The notes under the pieces: generated by a model
Told to the model about the DNA's origin: nothing
What the model saw: the letters and a program-made list of their open reading frames with translations, nothing else
The model's database searches: none
Source: Symsagittifera roscoffensis
Lineage: Eukaryota; Xenacoelomorpha; Acoela; Convolutidae
Assembly: GCF_963678635.1 (NCBI RefSeq)
Contig: NC_087070.1
Coordinates: 6,232,539-6,296,538, forward strand
Reading direction: 5' to 3'
DNA: 64,000 nt
In this document: positions 34,841-45,801 of the stretch, piece by piece
Position numbering within the stretch: position 1 is the stretch's first letter
Layout of the letters: every line of letters starts with the position of its first letter
Program-made: the position numbers and the translations under genes

Positions 34841-36091
34841 CTCACTAAGTATCAATTATTTCACAATTGTCAGTTTGGGCTCAGATCAAAAAGGAGTAGA
34901 AATGATGCTTTGATAACCCTAATAGAAGAAGTGCGTCAAGATTGGAACTCTAATACCATGAAGACACAGTGCACATTCATTGACCTTAAGAAAACCTTTG
35001 ATACAGTTGACCACATTCTTTTACCGGAGAAGTGTGACGCATATGGTTTTCGGGGACTTGATTTGGACCTTCTGAAATTTTATTTAAAAAACCTACAACA
35101 ATAGGTTGCCACTAAAACCAAACGCTCTCAAACTAAAAATGTGAATTATGGAGTACCACAGGGATCCATACTAGGCCCGCTTCTTTTCATCATTTGTATA
35201 AATGATATTTAGATAAATGAAAATAGTGAAAGTAATCGGATTTTATATGCAGACGTCACTGTCATAAAAAGAACAGCTAGAAACAGTGACTAAACCGATA
35301 AACACCAAGAAGCGTTGGACAAAACAGAAAGTTGGCTATAAAAAAAAACAAGCTGACCTTAAATGAAGATAAAACCAAAACAATAATGATATCTAAGAAG
35401 AGCTGCGGAAAATCAGATGTAAAAATGAATGGAATGATTATTGGAGAAAAAACATTCGTTCCAATACCTAGGTGTTCAAACTGACTCTAAGCTTTTCTTT
35501 ACTGATCACGTTACAAAAATTGAAAATAAATTTTTGAGGTTTTGTGGGATGTGCTACAGGCTGAGGAAAGTGTTAGGTAAAGATCATCTACTGAAAGCAT
35601 ATAACTCTTATGTGAAACCCATTGTACAGTACGGGGTTTTGGCTTATGCGTCAACAGACCAAACGAAATTAGAAACAATTGAACTTAAAATTAAACGGTT
35701 TATAAAAATTATTTGTTTGAAGAGAAGAAATGAAAGCATCAAAGAACTGAGACAAAAACGGAAAATATACTTCGTAAAGGAATTACATATCTATGAATTA
35801 TTAAAGTTATTATGTAAGGTTTTGAGAAAAGAGTGCATATTGGCCATTGTCCAGGAAGCTAAAACTGAGAAAAATTTCAATAAAATTTTGAATAAGAGAG
35901 TTTCAGCTAGGCAAATACCTGTGCAATCAAAGGGTAATCAAAAAGCTTCGGTAAAAGTTAGAATTAGAAAACTTTTCAACTTTGTTCTAAAATACTACCC
36001 AGATTTTGTAACTAAGATTCAGAGCTGCACAGAATATCAATTACAAATCTTCAATCATGAGTTTTTGGACAATTTTATTCTAGGAAATTAA
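34800..36091 (+). pseudogene. Non-LTR retrotransposon (Jockey/CR1-like) reverse transcriptase fragment, dead
   Basis: Reverse transcriptase motifs come in order: Q-F-G-L-R-S-K-R-S, then F-I-D-L-K-K-T-F-D-T-V-D-H (motif A, F-x-D-L-x-K-A-F-D-x-V-x-H), then G-V-P-Q-G-S-I-L-G-P-L-L-F, then L-Y-A-D-V-T where the catalytic Y-A-D-D should be, then F-Q-Y-L-G-V. The last 216 residues (35441-36091) are still one open frame and have the thumb-side region with Y-x-x-Y-V-K-P-I-V-Q-Y-G. Stops after L-K-N-L-Q-Q and in the middle, and the lost Asp, show that it cannot move. Confidence 0.85.
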
Positions 36092-37069
36092 CAACTGGTT
36101 AAACTCATTTTTGAGTAGAAATAATATTTAAAAAATGATTTGCTGTCAAGGGTAGGTATAATGCTGGAACTTTCCCCTTTTTCGCTTCACTTTTTTTCTC
36201 ATTAAATCTTTAAATTTTTTTTATTGATTTCTTGATTAACTATCAATATTTAGAAAAAAAACAGAAGAAATAGAAGGATCAGAGGCGCCTGAAAACGGTC
36301 TGCATAGTTCCACCGCGTTCTCGCAAAGAGATTTTGTTTGGTTGTAAATGTAGTAACTTTTACAATGATGGAATCTAATTTGCAAACAATTTATTATTAT
36401 GATTACTATTATTAAGAAAAACCAAGGAAATTCAAAAATTACAGGCTTGGAGCATTCACAGGCCAAAGCCATACCGAAAACGGAAAGCAAGTTTGTGAAC
36501 AGTCACCATAAAATTATCCAGTCAAAAAAGCTTATTGGTCACTATGTAATTGTGAAGAAAACTTTACCATCAATTGTAAAAACAGAATGCAATGTGTAAT
36601 TATTGTCGATAGTGAAGATTTTGTAAGTTTGACCAATGTACATAATCTGTCGAATTATCTTCTGTAAAACTTCAAAACAATAAATAGTTTTCTGTGAAAT
36701 GAAAGCATAGATAGATGCCTGCTAAAGCTATAGCGACAATTTATTCGTAATTTGTGTGTGAGCAATACAACATATTGTGACAGTAAAGGACAGAAACTGA
36801 AAATTTTTCAGACTCATTGTTTCGAAAAAGAAATTTTCTACTAACGGTTATCCAATTGCGTTCAGCTAGCCGAGACCATTTTCTCAAGAAAAGTGTACTA
36901 CACGACGGCAAATTACGAGACCGATTTTCAAAATCAACCCCTGTAGATCAAGAAGCGAAAAATTTATAATGAGGGTTCATTTACGGCTCCATAAAAATCA
37001 TTGACCGAATCATTATTTTGATTAGATCCATTAGAAGATTTCCACAAAAAAAACAACTTTTTCATTACC
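36092..37069. other. Intergenic between LINE relic and Polinton
   Basis: AT-rich; no family recognised. A 66-residue open frame at 36399-36599 has no features I can interpret. Confidence 0.4.
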
Positions 37070-37075
37070 AATGGA
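37070..37075. repeat. Target-site duplication, left (AATGGA)
   Basis: AATGGA directly precedes the left terminal repeat and recurs at 52993-52998 directly after the right one. Polintons make 6-bp duplications. Confidence 0.9.
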
Positions 37076-37545
37076 AGTAGTAGAGGTTGAGGATGATCAG
37101 GGGGGGGGGGGGTGACTGACCCCCATGTTTTAGGATAGGGAATAGATCATGCGGTCACCCAGCTATATATTAACATTGGGTATAGAGTCTACAAGGTATT
37201 AAGATAGGGAATACCAATGGTAAGGTTTCAGTGTGATGGTAAGAGAAAGAAAAACGTAATTTTTTCTGGTTTTTGAGTGGAAATGTCTAGTTTTTCGCAA
37301 AATTTTTGGCCCGTGTTGTCTAATTTGTAAATATCAAAGGTTGATTACGTGTATATTGTGTAATGAAGGCTTTTAATTAGTTTTTTGGAATATGGTAAGT
37401 CAATGTTAAGAGTTTTTGGGTGAAAAACTTCAAAACACGATAAGATTAGCTATAATTCCACCTAATTTATTGAATAATCTATTTTCTATCTACTTGGGGC
37501 AAAGCTGAAACCTACTGAAACTTCGAAAAAACTCAAACTTTTGAG
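37076..37545 (+). repeat. Polinton left terminal inverted repeat
   Basis: It matches the inverse of about 52460-52992. Shared stretches include AGAGGTTGAGG, GACCCCCATGTTTTA, ATAGGGAATAGATCAT, TATAGAGTCTA, ATGGTAAGGTTTCAGTG, GGAAATGTCTAGTTTTT and TGAAACCTACTGAAACTTCG. Indels make the right copy longer. A G run of about 12 lies near the tip. Confidence 0.92.
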
Positions 37546-38365
37546 AAAAAAAATAAATTACAACGAAAATATATAAATCACTGCATCGTATAGTAACTTT
37601 ACTGCCACTGCTTACACTTACAAATAAAAAATTACACATTTACATATTTTATTCATAAAATTCAAAACATGCTCAACATGAATATTATTCCAGTTTCTCT
37701 GGTAGAATTTAAAAAGAAGAAATGCTGAATAAATTGCGTATTATCAGTTTTTTGTAGTTTTCTGGGAACCATTCGCCAATACTTTTTTGTTAGAAAGGAT
37801 TAAGTTGTTCTTTTTCGACCCAAAGAATCAGCAAAGTAGTAAGTTTTGTTCAATCGTGCTATCATGATCCAGTGTTCCCCTCTATCATTGCTTGGAGCTG
37901 AGTTAACAATTGCAAAAGAGTATTTTTTAGTCGAGGTACTTTATCAGAGGTGTAAGATCCCATGTACTTGTACCTGAGTTCAGGGATTCTTTCAATAACT
38001 TGCAGGTGTGAAAAATTATCCATCTTTGCAATTTTTAGCTGATTTACATCTAAAAACAAAGAAATAGATAGTTTGATAGTGTAATTTAGGACAAAAAAAC
38101 TAAAGTTCATAACTTACACTTATTTAGGTATTGAATCAACAAAGCCCCATACACAAGTCTTATGAACTGGACAAAGATTGCTGAACACTGGTTTACAATC
38201 TAGGTTGAAAAAATTTATCGGTTTTCAATTAAACAGCATTCTTTTGTCTATTTTTCTGGATATTTAGGACTGAAGAAAAACAAAACAGATAGTACAGAGA
38301 CAATAACAATGAAAAGTCCCAAAATAGTTACAACATTTTTATAGGAACCTGAAAACTCAAAAAAA

Positions 38366-39673
38366 CTAAACATTTTTAGCGACTCTTCCGAGTTTTTCAA
38401 TTTGAACATTTGATAGTCTTCCTTCCAAAACTATCACTTCCGTTACTTGCTCCAAGGGAAACTGGAAAAACTTTTCTAATCTCAAGCTTCCTCCACTAAG
38501 TTCTGGATAATGCAACTGTTCAGCTGCATCCTGTAGTGAAGTCAAGTCGAAAACTAGAATATAGTGATTTTGAAAATCTTCCATAGGAAGAACTGGGAAA
38601 TCTTCGTTAAACTGCATTGCTTTCATTGTTGTGACATAAGGACGACAAGTAGAAGTTGTATCTAATGAAACAATTGCTCTTCCCCCCCCCCGAATAATTC
38701 TAAGCTCTCTCAAATGGAATTGTTGATAGCTGAAAAGGTTTTAATGAAAAGTTCCTGTAACAGCTGAATTTGTATTCATTGCAACAGCTACTCGTTATTG
38801 AACATTTTTCTTGTATGAATTGGTTTTGACGAGATGGAATGATAGAGGTTCTTGCTATAGTTTCCATGTATTTGTATTGAGCGGGTTCTCTTTCCAGATT
38901 CCATTGCAAGTATTGATGATTAGGTTCAGCAACTAAAATTCTTCTATTAAACAGGGAACAATCAACAGTTTTCAGTCTGATATTTGGATTATCAGATAGC
39001 ATGTTAAAATTAGGTCTAGCTCGAATAAGTTTAATTCGTACTTTGGTATTTGGTAGTAACAATTTTTCGCAAGTAAACAAATCAATGGCGAGACTCCCAT
39101 AGAGTGAAAAAGTTATCACTGTTCCTAAGGAGTTTGCTCTATCAGTGAATGGATGCATATCAGTTGCACAGGATATTCTACAAAACTGCATCCATGACAA
39201 GCAAGTATTCCTTTATTACTCACTGCTGACGAGTTGAATTCGTTCGATATTTGTGCCTTATGAGGATATAATCCATTGGCGTTGTAATTCATTGTATTGT
39301 TGAAATAAACCTCACAATTGGAGAATTGATAATGTAGTAGATTGTTTACATAAGTTAAGTAAGTTTGTGGTTGCTCATCTGAATCTTCTTCCAATTTTGC
39401 TTTACGTTCTGCTTTTTCTTTTTTGAAAGCATCAAACAATCTTCCTTTGAGTATTTGAAGCTTTAAACTAAGATGGGTATCACGCATATCTAAGTAGGGA
39501 TTACGATCCGTTTCAAATTCAAACTCAATATTGCTTTCATCTAGAGAAGTACTGGGGAGTACTTCTTGTATGTAAGATGACATAGTTGTTTCCAAAACTG
39601 GGTTTTTATCAAAATTCTCCAATGAAGAATTTGTAAAAGCCCCGTACCGAAAATGACTTTGGTTTACACTCAT
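38366..39673 (-). pseudogene. Polinton major capsid protein (double jelly-roll), broken
   Basis: The reading runs from 39673 down to 38366 in several frames. The N-terminal part (39125-39673) shows E-F-E-F-E-T-D-R-N-P-Y-L-D and L-L-H-Y-Q-F-S-N-C-E-V-Y-F-N-N followed by N-G-L-Y-P-H-K, the surface-strand motifs of the Polinton double jelly-roll capsid protein. The middle (38700-39200) shows I-R-A-R-P-N-F, V-D-C-S-L-F-N-R-R-I and I-I-P-S-R-Q-N-Q-F. The end (38366-38713) shows L-R-I-I-R-G-G, F-D-L-T-S-L-Q-D-A and F-P-L-E-Q-V-T-E-V-I-V-L. Frame changes lie near 39195, near 38810 and near 38710, with in-frame stops between the last two. The lost protein would have built the capsid shell. Confidence 0.9.
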
Positions 39674-39814
39674 TTTACATTGTCAAAAATGTCTTGGGAA
39701 AGGGAATTTTTTTCGATCTATTTTTTCGAGAAATGACTCTTCTTGTCCTACGCTTGTATTTCTTTTTTCACCTTCCAATTGTTTCCGAACTGTTTTTGTT
39801 CCCACATTTTTTGC

Positions 39815-40036
39815 CTATGTTTTGATTGTTTTACGTCCACTAACAACTTCCTCGATTTCTGGAGCAGCGATTTCAAACAAATCTGCTCCTGTTCTTTTCG
39901 CAGCTGGGATTATATATTTTTTAATAAAGGGGATTGCAGTTCTCCCAAGAGTTTGTGCAAGAGCTCCAAAACCTCTTCCACGCTGTCTTGCATGTCCTTG
40001 AAAAATAGGGAAATCGACTGAATTTTGAGCAACCAT
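39815..40036 (-). CDS. Small basic Polinton virion-type protein
   Basis: An intact 73-residue frame between the two capsid genes. It has R-G-R-G-F-G-A-L, then P-F-I-K-K-Y-I-I-P-A-A-K-R, an amphipathic basic stretch, and V-S-G-R-K. Polintons usually carry such a small basic protein next to the capsid genes; a likeness to adenoviral core or pVI-type proteins is an inference from position and composition only. Confidence 0.5.
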   Translation of the reverse strand: MVAQNSVDFPIFQGHARQRGRGFGALAQTLGRTAIPFIKKYIIPAAKRTGADLFEIAAPEIEEVVSGRKTIKT

Positions 40037-40053
40037 TTCGTATGAAGTTTAAA

Positions 40054-40887
40054 TTAAAAATGATTATCCGAAAGCTTGCGAAACAAGAGAACAACTCGTG
40101 TAATTCCTACGGACACAAAAGGAATTTTTTCACTTGTAGTATCCTTTAGTTCTATCTTGATACTATGGAAAGAATTTTTCAATAGTTTTTCAAACTTTAA
40201 ATTTATGAAAGACTGTCCTGTAAATTTCATGTACTGTCCTGTAGAAATTATACCTCCAGTTTTTACTTTGGAGATGAATGGAATACAACGCAATAAGGGA
40301 GTTTCTGTATCACCGACTATGTTGTAGTCTATAATATCACTATATATCATCAACGAATGTATTCTTATAATGTCGTAAGAATACTGAGGATAATGTGGTC
40401 TTTTTCTTTTCATTATAACCCATGTTTGATTTTGCTCTAAATCACAACCAAAAATGTGACTCAAGCCAGAACTTTGAATAATGAACACTGATTGGTTTTC
40501 AAGTAAATGAACGGCAACCCTTTGAGTAATTTTATCTACTGATACATATACTCCGTTATATTCAAATGCTTTAGCACCTAGACGTTCTCGAGTTTTGTTG
40601 TTCATGGCTACAACTTTATCACCAATACTTGGATACATTCCTGGTTCTATATACATCGGTACAATCTATCTTTTCTCCTCAGAACTTTCTCTACCATCTA
40701 CGAACGTAAACTTTCCCTCTGTAACATTTTGGTACAAAGAAGGGTATGATATTTCTGAAATAGCAACCTCCAATTCTCCTTTCAAATGTGTTTGTTCGGG
40801 TAGAAAATTTGTAAAGGAACTAAGACTATTATTCGGATAACAATTGAAAGATGCGTTAGAAACTAGCTCAATGGTAAAAGAATCCAT
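40054..40887 (-). pseudogene. Polinton minor capsid (penton-like) protein, one frameshift
   Basis: The N-terminal frame (40666-40887) starts M-D-S-F-T-I-E-L-V-S-N-A-S and has L-S-S-F-T-N-F-L-P-E-Q and V-A-I-S-E-I-S-Y-P-S, motifs of the Polinton minor capsid protein, a single jelly-roll placed at the fivefold vertices. The C-terminal frame (40054-40656) continues with E-P-G-M-Y-P-S-I, Y-N-I-V-G-D-T and V-S-V-G-I-T-R-V-V-L-L-F-R-K. The two frames do not join: a frameshift lies at about 40656-40675. This is one of the least damaged genes of the element. Confidence 0.88.
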
Positions 40888-40930
40888 GACAACTGATCGA
40901 TAGATTTTTAGTTTAAAAATTGATTAACCT

Positions 40931-41922
40931 TTAATCTGAACATTTTCTCAGCTCTTTTTCATAAAATTTTCCCAGAATTTCTTCTTTGTCAAGATCTTTG
41001 ATGATGTATGTAGGAGGCTTTTCAGTAGATATTGCCGAAATTTCAAAAATTTCATCTGTAAATTGTGGTTTGTATCCTTTTCGGAACGGAATATCATTCT
41101 TTGGAATTGTCACTCTGTCTCCAACTTTGAAATTTAGTTTCTTATACCCTGTTAGAGGTTTATTGTACATAATTGAGAGGAAATTAGTTTTCTTGACATC
41201 TCTAGGTGATTTCCCAATAGATTTATTGATGCGACAATTCATTGTGGACACAAATTGCGGCAACTTGTGAATGAATTTCTCATCATGATCTTCTATCTAG
41301 CGGTAAATAATGTGTTTTAATGATTGAATGGCTTTCTCTGCAAAGGCAGCTTTTGTTTCACTCATTGTCGAGTAAACTTCATTGTTTTTTTCTTGCAAAA
41401 TTGTTTAAAAAATCACCCATATTCTGTTCCCTTATCATCCCAAAGCATTTCAGGAGTGTTTTTTCGAGAAATCTTTTTTTTGAAAACTTTGGCATATTTA
41501 GTTTTCATTGTTTGAACTATGACAAATCGCGAAAAAACATCAACAGCAACCAATAAATACTTGTTTCCATTGTTTTGACTCGCTAGTTTGTCCACAAATG
41601 CCAAATCCATACACCAACTTTCATTGATATGTTTTGAAAAAGCTTGAAGCTTTCGGAAACGTCTGATTGGGGGACCAAATTTTGTATACGAAGTCTTGGT
41701 TTGTAAAAACTGTTCTACTTTCTTTTTTGACAATCCGCTTGCTTTGCTCAAGTTTCCAAAGAAACCGTACGCAGCTCTACTCCCAGAATACAATCTGTTC
41801 AGACTTACTTTTTCAGATTTTGAAAGGGATCCAAGTTCCTCTGTCTTTCGCATTGGTATTCTTGTTGATAAAAGGCTTAGGTGGAATTTGAGTTGCTTCC
41901 AAAATGGTAAAATAAATATCAA
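40931..41922 (-). pseudogene. Polinton integrase (retroviral rve type), broken
   Basis: The N-terminal part (41413-41922) carries W-C-M-D-L-A-F-V-D with the first catalytic Asp, Y-L-L-V-A-V-D-V-F-S-R, and L-W-D-D-K-G-T-E-Y with the second. A short stretch at about 41300-41400, in another frame, has E-T-K-A-A-F-A-E-K-A-I, where the catalytic Glu sits. The C-terminal part (40931-41263) holds K-S-P-R-D-V-K, F-K-V-G-D-R-V-T-I and Y-I-I-K-D-L-D-K-E-E-I-L-G-K-F-Y, a chromodomain-like C-terminus. A stop and at least two frame changes separate the pieces. Confidence 0.9.
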
Positions 41923-42214
41923 GAAAGTCGTTTTTTTTTCGCTTTAGTGCACACACAAAGTCTACAATTGGTTCTTTTGTGTCTCGATTATCTAAAATGA
42001 TTTTTTCTGACTAACTTAGTCTAAATCTAGGAGAATTCAAATTTAAATCAATAAGGTGCTTTTTGTTAATTTGCATTTACAGCACTGTAAATAGAATCAA
42101 AATCGTTTGGTACAATCTCCTCTTGTTCTTGCTTTTATTCCAATTTTGATTTTTTTTGGAAGTGTACTTTGTGGTTGATAAATTGAGAAAGGAATTAGAA
42201 CAAACTGACCCAAA

Positions 42215-42450
42215 CTATGTCAATCGTTTAATGACAAAAGGAGTGATAACAGATATTAATTGTAAGCTTTTTGGCGAGTTTAAAATAGTTCTCCTTTTAA
42301 GGAGTGAAGTTCTTCTTCGTGTGAGTTCTAATATTTCTCTTCGATATTTTATTACGTTTACTTTTCGGAGATCCTTTAGCTTGCCTCTTAGTAAGTTTCT
42401 TAGACATTTGCTGAGGAATTGAATGAAACTTTTTGGACAATGGAGGATGA
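42215..42450 (-). pseudogene. Basic Polinton ORF between integrase and ATPase
   Basis: A Lys/Arg-rich stretch with L-R-N-L-L-R-G-K-L-K and L-L-K-R-R-T-I-L-N, ending in a more hydrophobic I-S-V-I-T-P-F-V-I. Basic ORFs of this type are common in Polintons. Its function is unknown to me. It is in frame with the shifted end of the ATPase gene, so its own start is uncertain. Confidence 0.4.
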
Positions 42451-42499
42451 ATTGTTTTTGAATTTTTTGGGAAAATGTTTGAAAAATTGGGAGTATAGA

Positions 42500-43121
42500 G
42501 ACTTCTGTATGCTCATCGTCCAAAAACAGGAACAGAAACCTGCTGGTAGATAAAATTTTGATAGAACTGAACCACTGTTTGTGCAATATCTTAGCAAATC
42601 AACTGTAAATAATGATTAAATGACCAAAAGGAGTAGATGTTGCGTCTTGATACCACTCTTTTAATTGTGATCCTAGACCTAGTTGTTGACTTAATGTATT
42701 GATTTGTAAAAAATCTCTCGGCGACTTGAACAAAACTATATGTGTATTTTTATATCAACATCTTTTCCCCACTTGCTTTGATGAAACAAGTTATGCTTAA
42801 TATATATTGAATTCAGTCTTCCAGCAGTAGCAACTTTTACAAACTGCTTAGAATTTGAAATTTCTTCACAAGAGTCATCAAATATTAACAGGTATTTTGT
42901 TCTATTATTGGGAAGGTTTTCAATCAGTTCAAAGTCAACTCCTTGGATAAGTTTAAGGTTTTTTCTTTGCATTTGTCCATAAAGAGGTTGATAATATTCA
43001 TAAAAACAGATCCACTTGGTCCAGCTAGCGAAATAAAAACTTTTTTTGTAGAAATTTTTTCATTCATAGTTTTGGAGAAGGTAAAATTTAACCGAGAGTA
43101 CTTGATAAAATTGCTAACCAA
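42500..43121 (-). pseudogene. Polinton packaging ATPase (FtsK/HerA type), Walker A destroyed
   Basis: The upstream part (42924-43121) has V-F-I-S-L-A-G-P-S-G-S-V-F-M: the start of a Walker A loop without its Gly-Lys-Ser/Thr. The middle part (42736-42972) has Y-L-L-I-F-D-D-S, a Walker B strand, then T-A-G-R-L and Y-I-K-H-N-L-F-H-Q-S-K. Downstream frames show L-G-L-G-S-Q-L, D-A-T-S-T-P-F-G-H-L and L-R-Y-C-T-N-S-G. These are typical of the genome-packaging ATPases of Polintons. Several frame changes and stops are present. Confidence 0.88.
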
Positions 43122-43129
43122 ACTGTTGT

Positions 43130-43250
43130 TTATTCACATGTAGTGGATAACATTATTCGAATGATTGCACATGCTAGTATTAAAACTATGACAAAAAATT
43201 GGCACATAAAAACTCAAAGAGATCTATTACACGTACGTCCAAAAAAATTC
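43130..43250 (-). pseudogene. Small one-helix membrane protein relic
   Basis: The minus strand reads a hydrophobic stretch V-F-M-C-Q-F-F-V-I-V-L-I-L-A-C-A-I-I-R, preceded by C-N-R-S-L and ended by T-T-C-E and a stop. One in-frame TGA lies just before the helix. Short membrane ORFs next to the ATPase are seen in other Polintons; the role is unknown. Confidence 0.4.
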
Positions 43251-43414
43251 CATGGTTTTGGTTCATGATTCTCCTCATCAAAAACAAAATTTCCTAAATT
43301 TAATTGCTTGTCTCATTCATCACCCATCTCAACTTTGGAATGAAAAAATTGATAATGATTAACATTTAAATTTCAAAAACACGATAATACAAAATTATTT
43401 ACATTATTTACAAT

Positions 43415-43880
43415 TTAACAAAAAAAACATCGAGTCCATGTTCCGTATGCAAAAGCTTTTCTTTCTGCACAGTGAAGAGTATTTGCATGACAAAATGGGT
43501 AGTTGCTACACCTCCAATCATATTCTTCATCTTTGAAAATCAAATTCTGAACTTTTGGGCATTCGTAGTTATCTAAGTTTGTAAATTTTGTTGCCAAAAT
43601 TTCTGACAGAATTTTACATTTTTCATAACCTTTTGCAAAAAAACTCCGTTTCTGGAGCTTTTATTTTTTTCAATGTTTTTTCAAGATCAGTATATTTTTC
43701 ATGGCCACTGTTCCAATCGATTCCATAAATATGCTTCGTAAAACAAGCAGACTGAGATGTAGCTTTGAACTTTTTGGGTGGAAGAAAGGAATATCCCACA
43801 GTTTGTCCAATCTTATAAACTCCTAACTCGTTCACTATTTTGTTTTCAATACACTCAATATCCAAAACAACTAGACTCAT
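43415..43880 (-). pseudogene. Conserved Polinton ORF of unknown function, possibly nuclease-like
   Basis: It starts M-S-L-V-V-L-D-I-E-C-I-E-N, where D-x-E sits at the end of a hydrophobic strand as in DEDD exonucleases, and continues with G-Q-T-V-G-Y-S-F-L-P-P-K-K-F. The second part (43415-43597), in another frame, has C-P-K-V-Q, W-R-C-S-N-Y-P-F-C-H and L-H-C-A-E-R-K-A, a Cys/His-rich end. The nuclease idea rests on one short motif only. A frameshift lies at about 43600-43630. Confidence 0.45.
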
Positions 43881-43889
43881 GATGTAAAC

Positions 43890-44170
43890 TGTTTGCGCTA
43901 AAGTTTTTGGATTAAATGACTAACAATCGAACAATGCATATACTGTTGAAGCAAAAGATTTAACACATAATCAGAAGAACAATCCAGTCTCGTGACCAAG
44001 GAAACAAGAACTTGGAAATCTAAGTAAAACATAACAATAATTAGTACCCTTATATTTAGTAGACTTCGCAAATCCAGCTGCATTATGTCCAGCTAGCGAA
44101 AAAAAGTAATCCATACAGGAATTTCTGTATCCAATTAGACCCCTAAAAAAAAATTTTGGTCCATTTTTTT
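43890..44170 (-). pseudogene. Unassigned minus-strand coding remains
   Basis: Overlapping frames with hydrophobic and aromatic patches, for example Y-V-L-N-L-L-L-Q-Q-Y. Polintons usually encode an adenain-type cysteine protease; this interval is one place where it might have been, but I see no reliable His/Asp/Cys pattern and do not claim it. Confidence 0.2.
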
Positions 44171-44181
44171 CAAATTTATGT

Positions 44182-44730
44182 TTGGGTCCAAAACCATACA
44201 GGTACAAAGAAAGTAATTTTTTCTTTTTGTATTTGTTGAAAAGTGATGCGGACTTCAATGCAAAATCTCTTTTTATCTCTGTCTCAGAAAACTTTTATGA
44301 AAAGTTCATTGTTGCTCAAGACTACTGTGTATCTAACCATCCATCGTTCTGCCCAGTAGAAAAATGCAAATTTCACTTAGTTCTAATCGGATCATCACTC
44401 GATCAAATTTTGCAAAGAATAGATAAATTACATTTCACTTACCAAATTGTTGACTGTATATACACTTTGTACAAATACAGATTTTATTCCAATGTTATTT
44501 CATCAAGAGGTGAAGTTTTCAATCAATTGAATCGCGCAGTCGAACACAACTTGAAATGCAAAATACTGGAAAAGTTACCCAATGTTGCAAAGAAACGCCT
44601 GCTGCGAAAAAATTCACAAGACATTATCTCAGTTCTGCTCAGAAGCTTGCGTCCACTCAGACACTTGGATCAGCTTTTTTGGAAAGGATTCGATAAGTTC
44701 AAAACTCAAAATATGAGTCTGATTTGTTGA
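44182..44730 (+). CDS. Unassigned Polinton ORF, 182 aa
   Basis: One open frame with C-V-S-N-H-P-S-F-C-P-V-E-K-C-K-F-H-L near residues 50-67, a Cys/His cluster, and a basic C-terminal half with K-K-R-L-L-R-K and L-R-S-L-R-P-L-R-H-L. Its 3' half and the sequence after it are duplicated at 46643-47043, where the frame is broken. No family recognised. The first 20-odd residues look low-complexity, so the true start may be later. Confidence 0.4.
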   Translation: MGPKPYRYKESNFFFLYLLKSDADFNAKSLFISVSENFYEKFIVAQDYCVSNHPSFCPVEKCKFHLVLIGSSLDQILQRIDKLHFTYQIVDCIYTLYKYRFYSNVISSRGEVFNQLNRAVEHNLKCKILEKLPNVAKKRLLRKNSQDIISVLLRSLRPLRHLDQLFWKGFDKFKTQNMSLIC

Positions 44731-44850
44731 AAATTGTTGATTGTTTCATTAATGCTTATGGTACTAAGAATAATGAGCATGTCAGTTTTTCTATGACACA
44801 AAAATTTATTGCAAAAAACTTGTTAAATACTTGCTGAAAATTTTTCATTG
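44440..44850 (+). repeat. Internal duplication, copy A
   Basis: About 400 bp are repeated in direct orientation at 46643-47043. Shared words are CAAATTGTTGACTGTATATA, TACAGATTTTATTCCAATGT, CAGTTCTGCTCAGAAGCTTG, CACTTGGATCAGCTTTTTTG and CATGTCAGTTTTTCTATGAC. Copy B has a deletion in the middle. Confidence 0.85.
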
Positions 44851-45435
44851 TTGATGAGTACTATTCCCTATCTTAATACATTGTTTTCTGATGTTTTCGA
44901 TCAACATTCATGCAAAAATGAATTTTTAAAGATCAAAAACAGAACGAAGAAATTCATAAATTTTAGTTTTCAACAGTGCGAGAAAAACTTGTTACATTTT
45001 TTTTTAAAAAGCAAAAATATTTCAGTAAATTTCCTAATTTGCGAATTTTCTTTGATTTTTTTAACAAGTGTGCCAGAAAAATTATAAAAAGTTTTGCATG
45101 GTGCAAAAATTAATGTTAAGTTTTTAACATGTTTGCATAAATTGTAATTATTTTTTTTGTCATGTTTGAAAAAACTTTTAGGAAATTTTTACAAGATGCT
45201 ATCAGTGGTTTATTTTTTTGCCATCTTTACAACAAAACTTTGAGAGACTATTTACCGATTGCATAGTTAATTTGATTTTCACGAACTTTTTCAACACATT
45301 TTTAAAAAAACTTTACCTTTACAGTTTGTTAACAAACTTTTTTATGACCTCATCTCTTTGTTCCTATCTCTTTAAAATAAAATTACTAGATGCAAGGAAA
45401 TTAAATTACAAAACAAAAGACAACAATCAATTTAT
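44851..45435. other. Polinton interior, nothing recognised
   Basis: AT-rich; the short frames look like chance. Confidence 0.4.
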
Positions 45436-45801
45436 TTACAAATCAAAGAGCTGTCGAGCAGCTGAGTGAACAAAATTTTGCAAGTTCTCAATGAACCGAA
45501 AATCTGGTCTTGCCTCCATCACTGGTGGCTGTCTTGGTGGTTCGCTGACTGGAGTTCTTGGTTCAGAGAACCCCTCATCCTCTTCGATGGTAATTGGGTT
45601 GTCCACAGATCCCTCTTCCCAAGAAAAGAGGAAATCGTCAAATGGTTGATCCACATATCTAGAGTCAGGAGTTTCGGGGTAGTTCATTCCCACATACTCA
45701 GCCACTTCCTCCATCATTTGCATTTCTCTAAGTTGGTTCTCTGTCATGGACACTTGCGTTATATGATGTTCGTTGAAATCCCTGCGCATCACCTGCACCA
45801 T
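45436..45801 (-). CDS. Unassigned acidic, Pro-rich Polinton ORF, 121 aa or longer
   Basis: An intact frame with E-N-Q-L-R-E-M-Q-M-M-E-E, F-L-F-S-W-E-E-G-S-V, I-T-I-E-E-D-E-G-F, and a proline stretch S-E-P-P-R-Q-P-P-V. It is clearly richer in GC than its surroundings, as expected of real coding sequence. A second frame just upstream (about 45820-45925), starting M-I-F-S-V-Q-N-N-N-L-K-F, may be its true beginning, cut off by a frameshift near 45800. Function unknown. Confidence 0.5.
   Translation of the reverse strand: MVQVMRRDFNEHHITQVSMTENQLREMQMMEEVAEYVGMNYPETPDSRYVDQPFDDFLFSWEEGSVDNPITIEEDEGFSEPRTPVSEPPRQPPVMEARPDFRFIENLQNFVHSAARQLFDL

Noticed and set aside
43890-44258. Adenain-type cysteine protease of the Polinton
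   Set aside because: Expected in this element, but no reliable His/Asp/Cys motif could be read, so not claimed.
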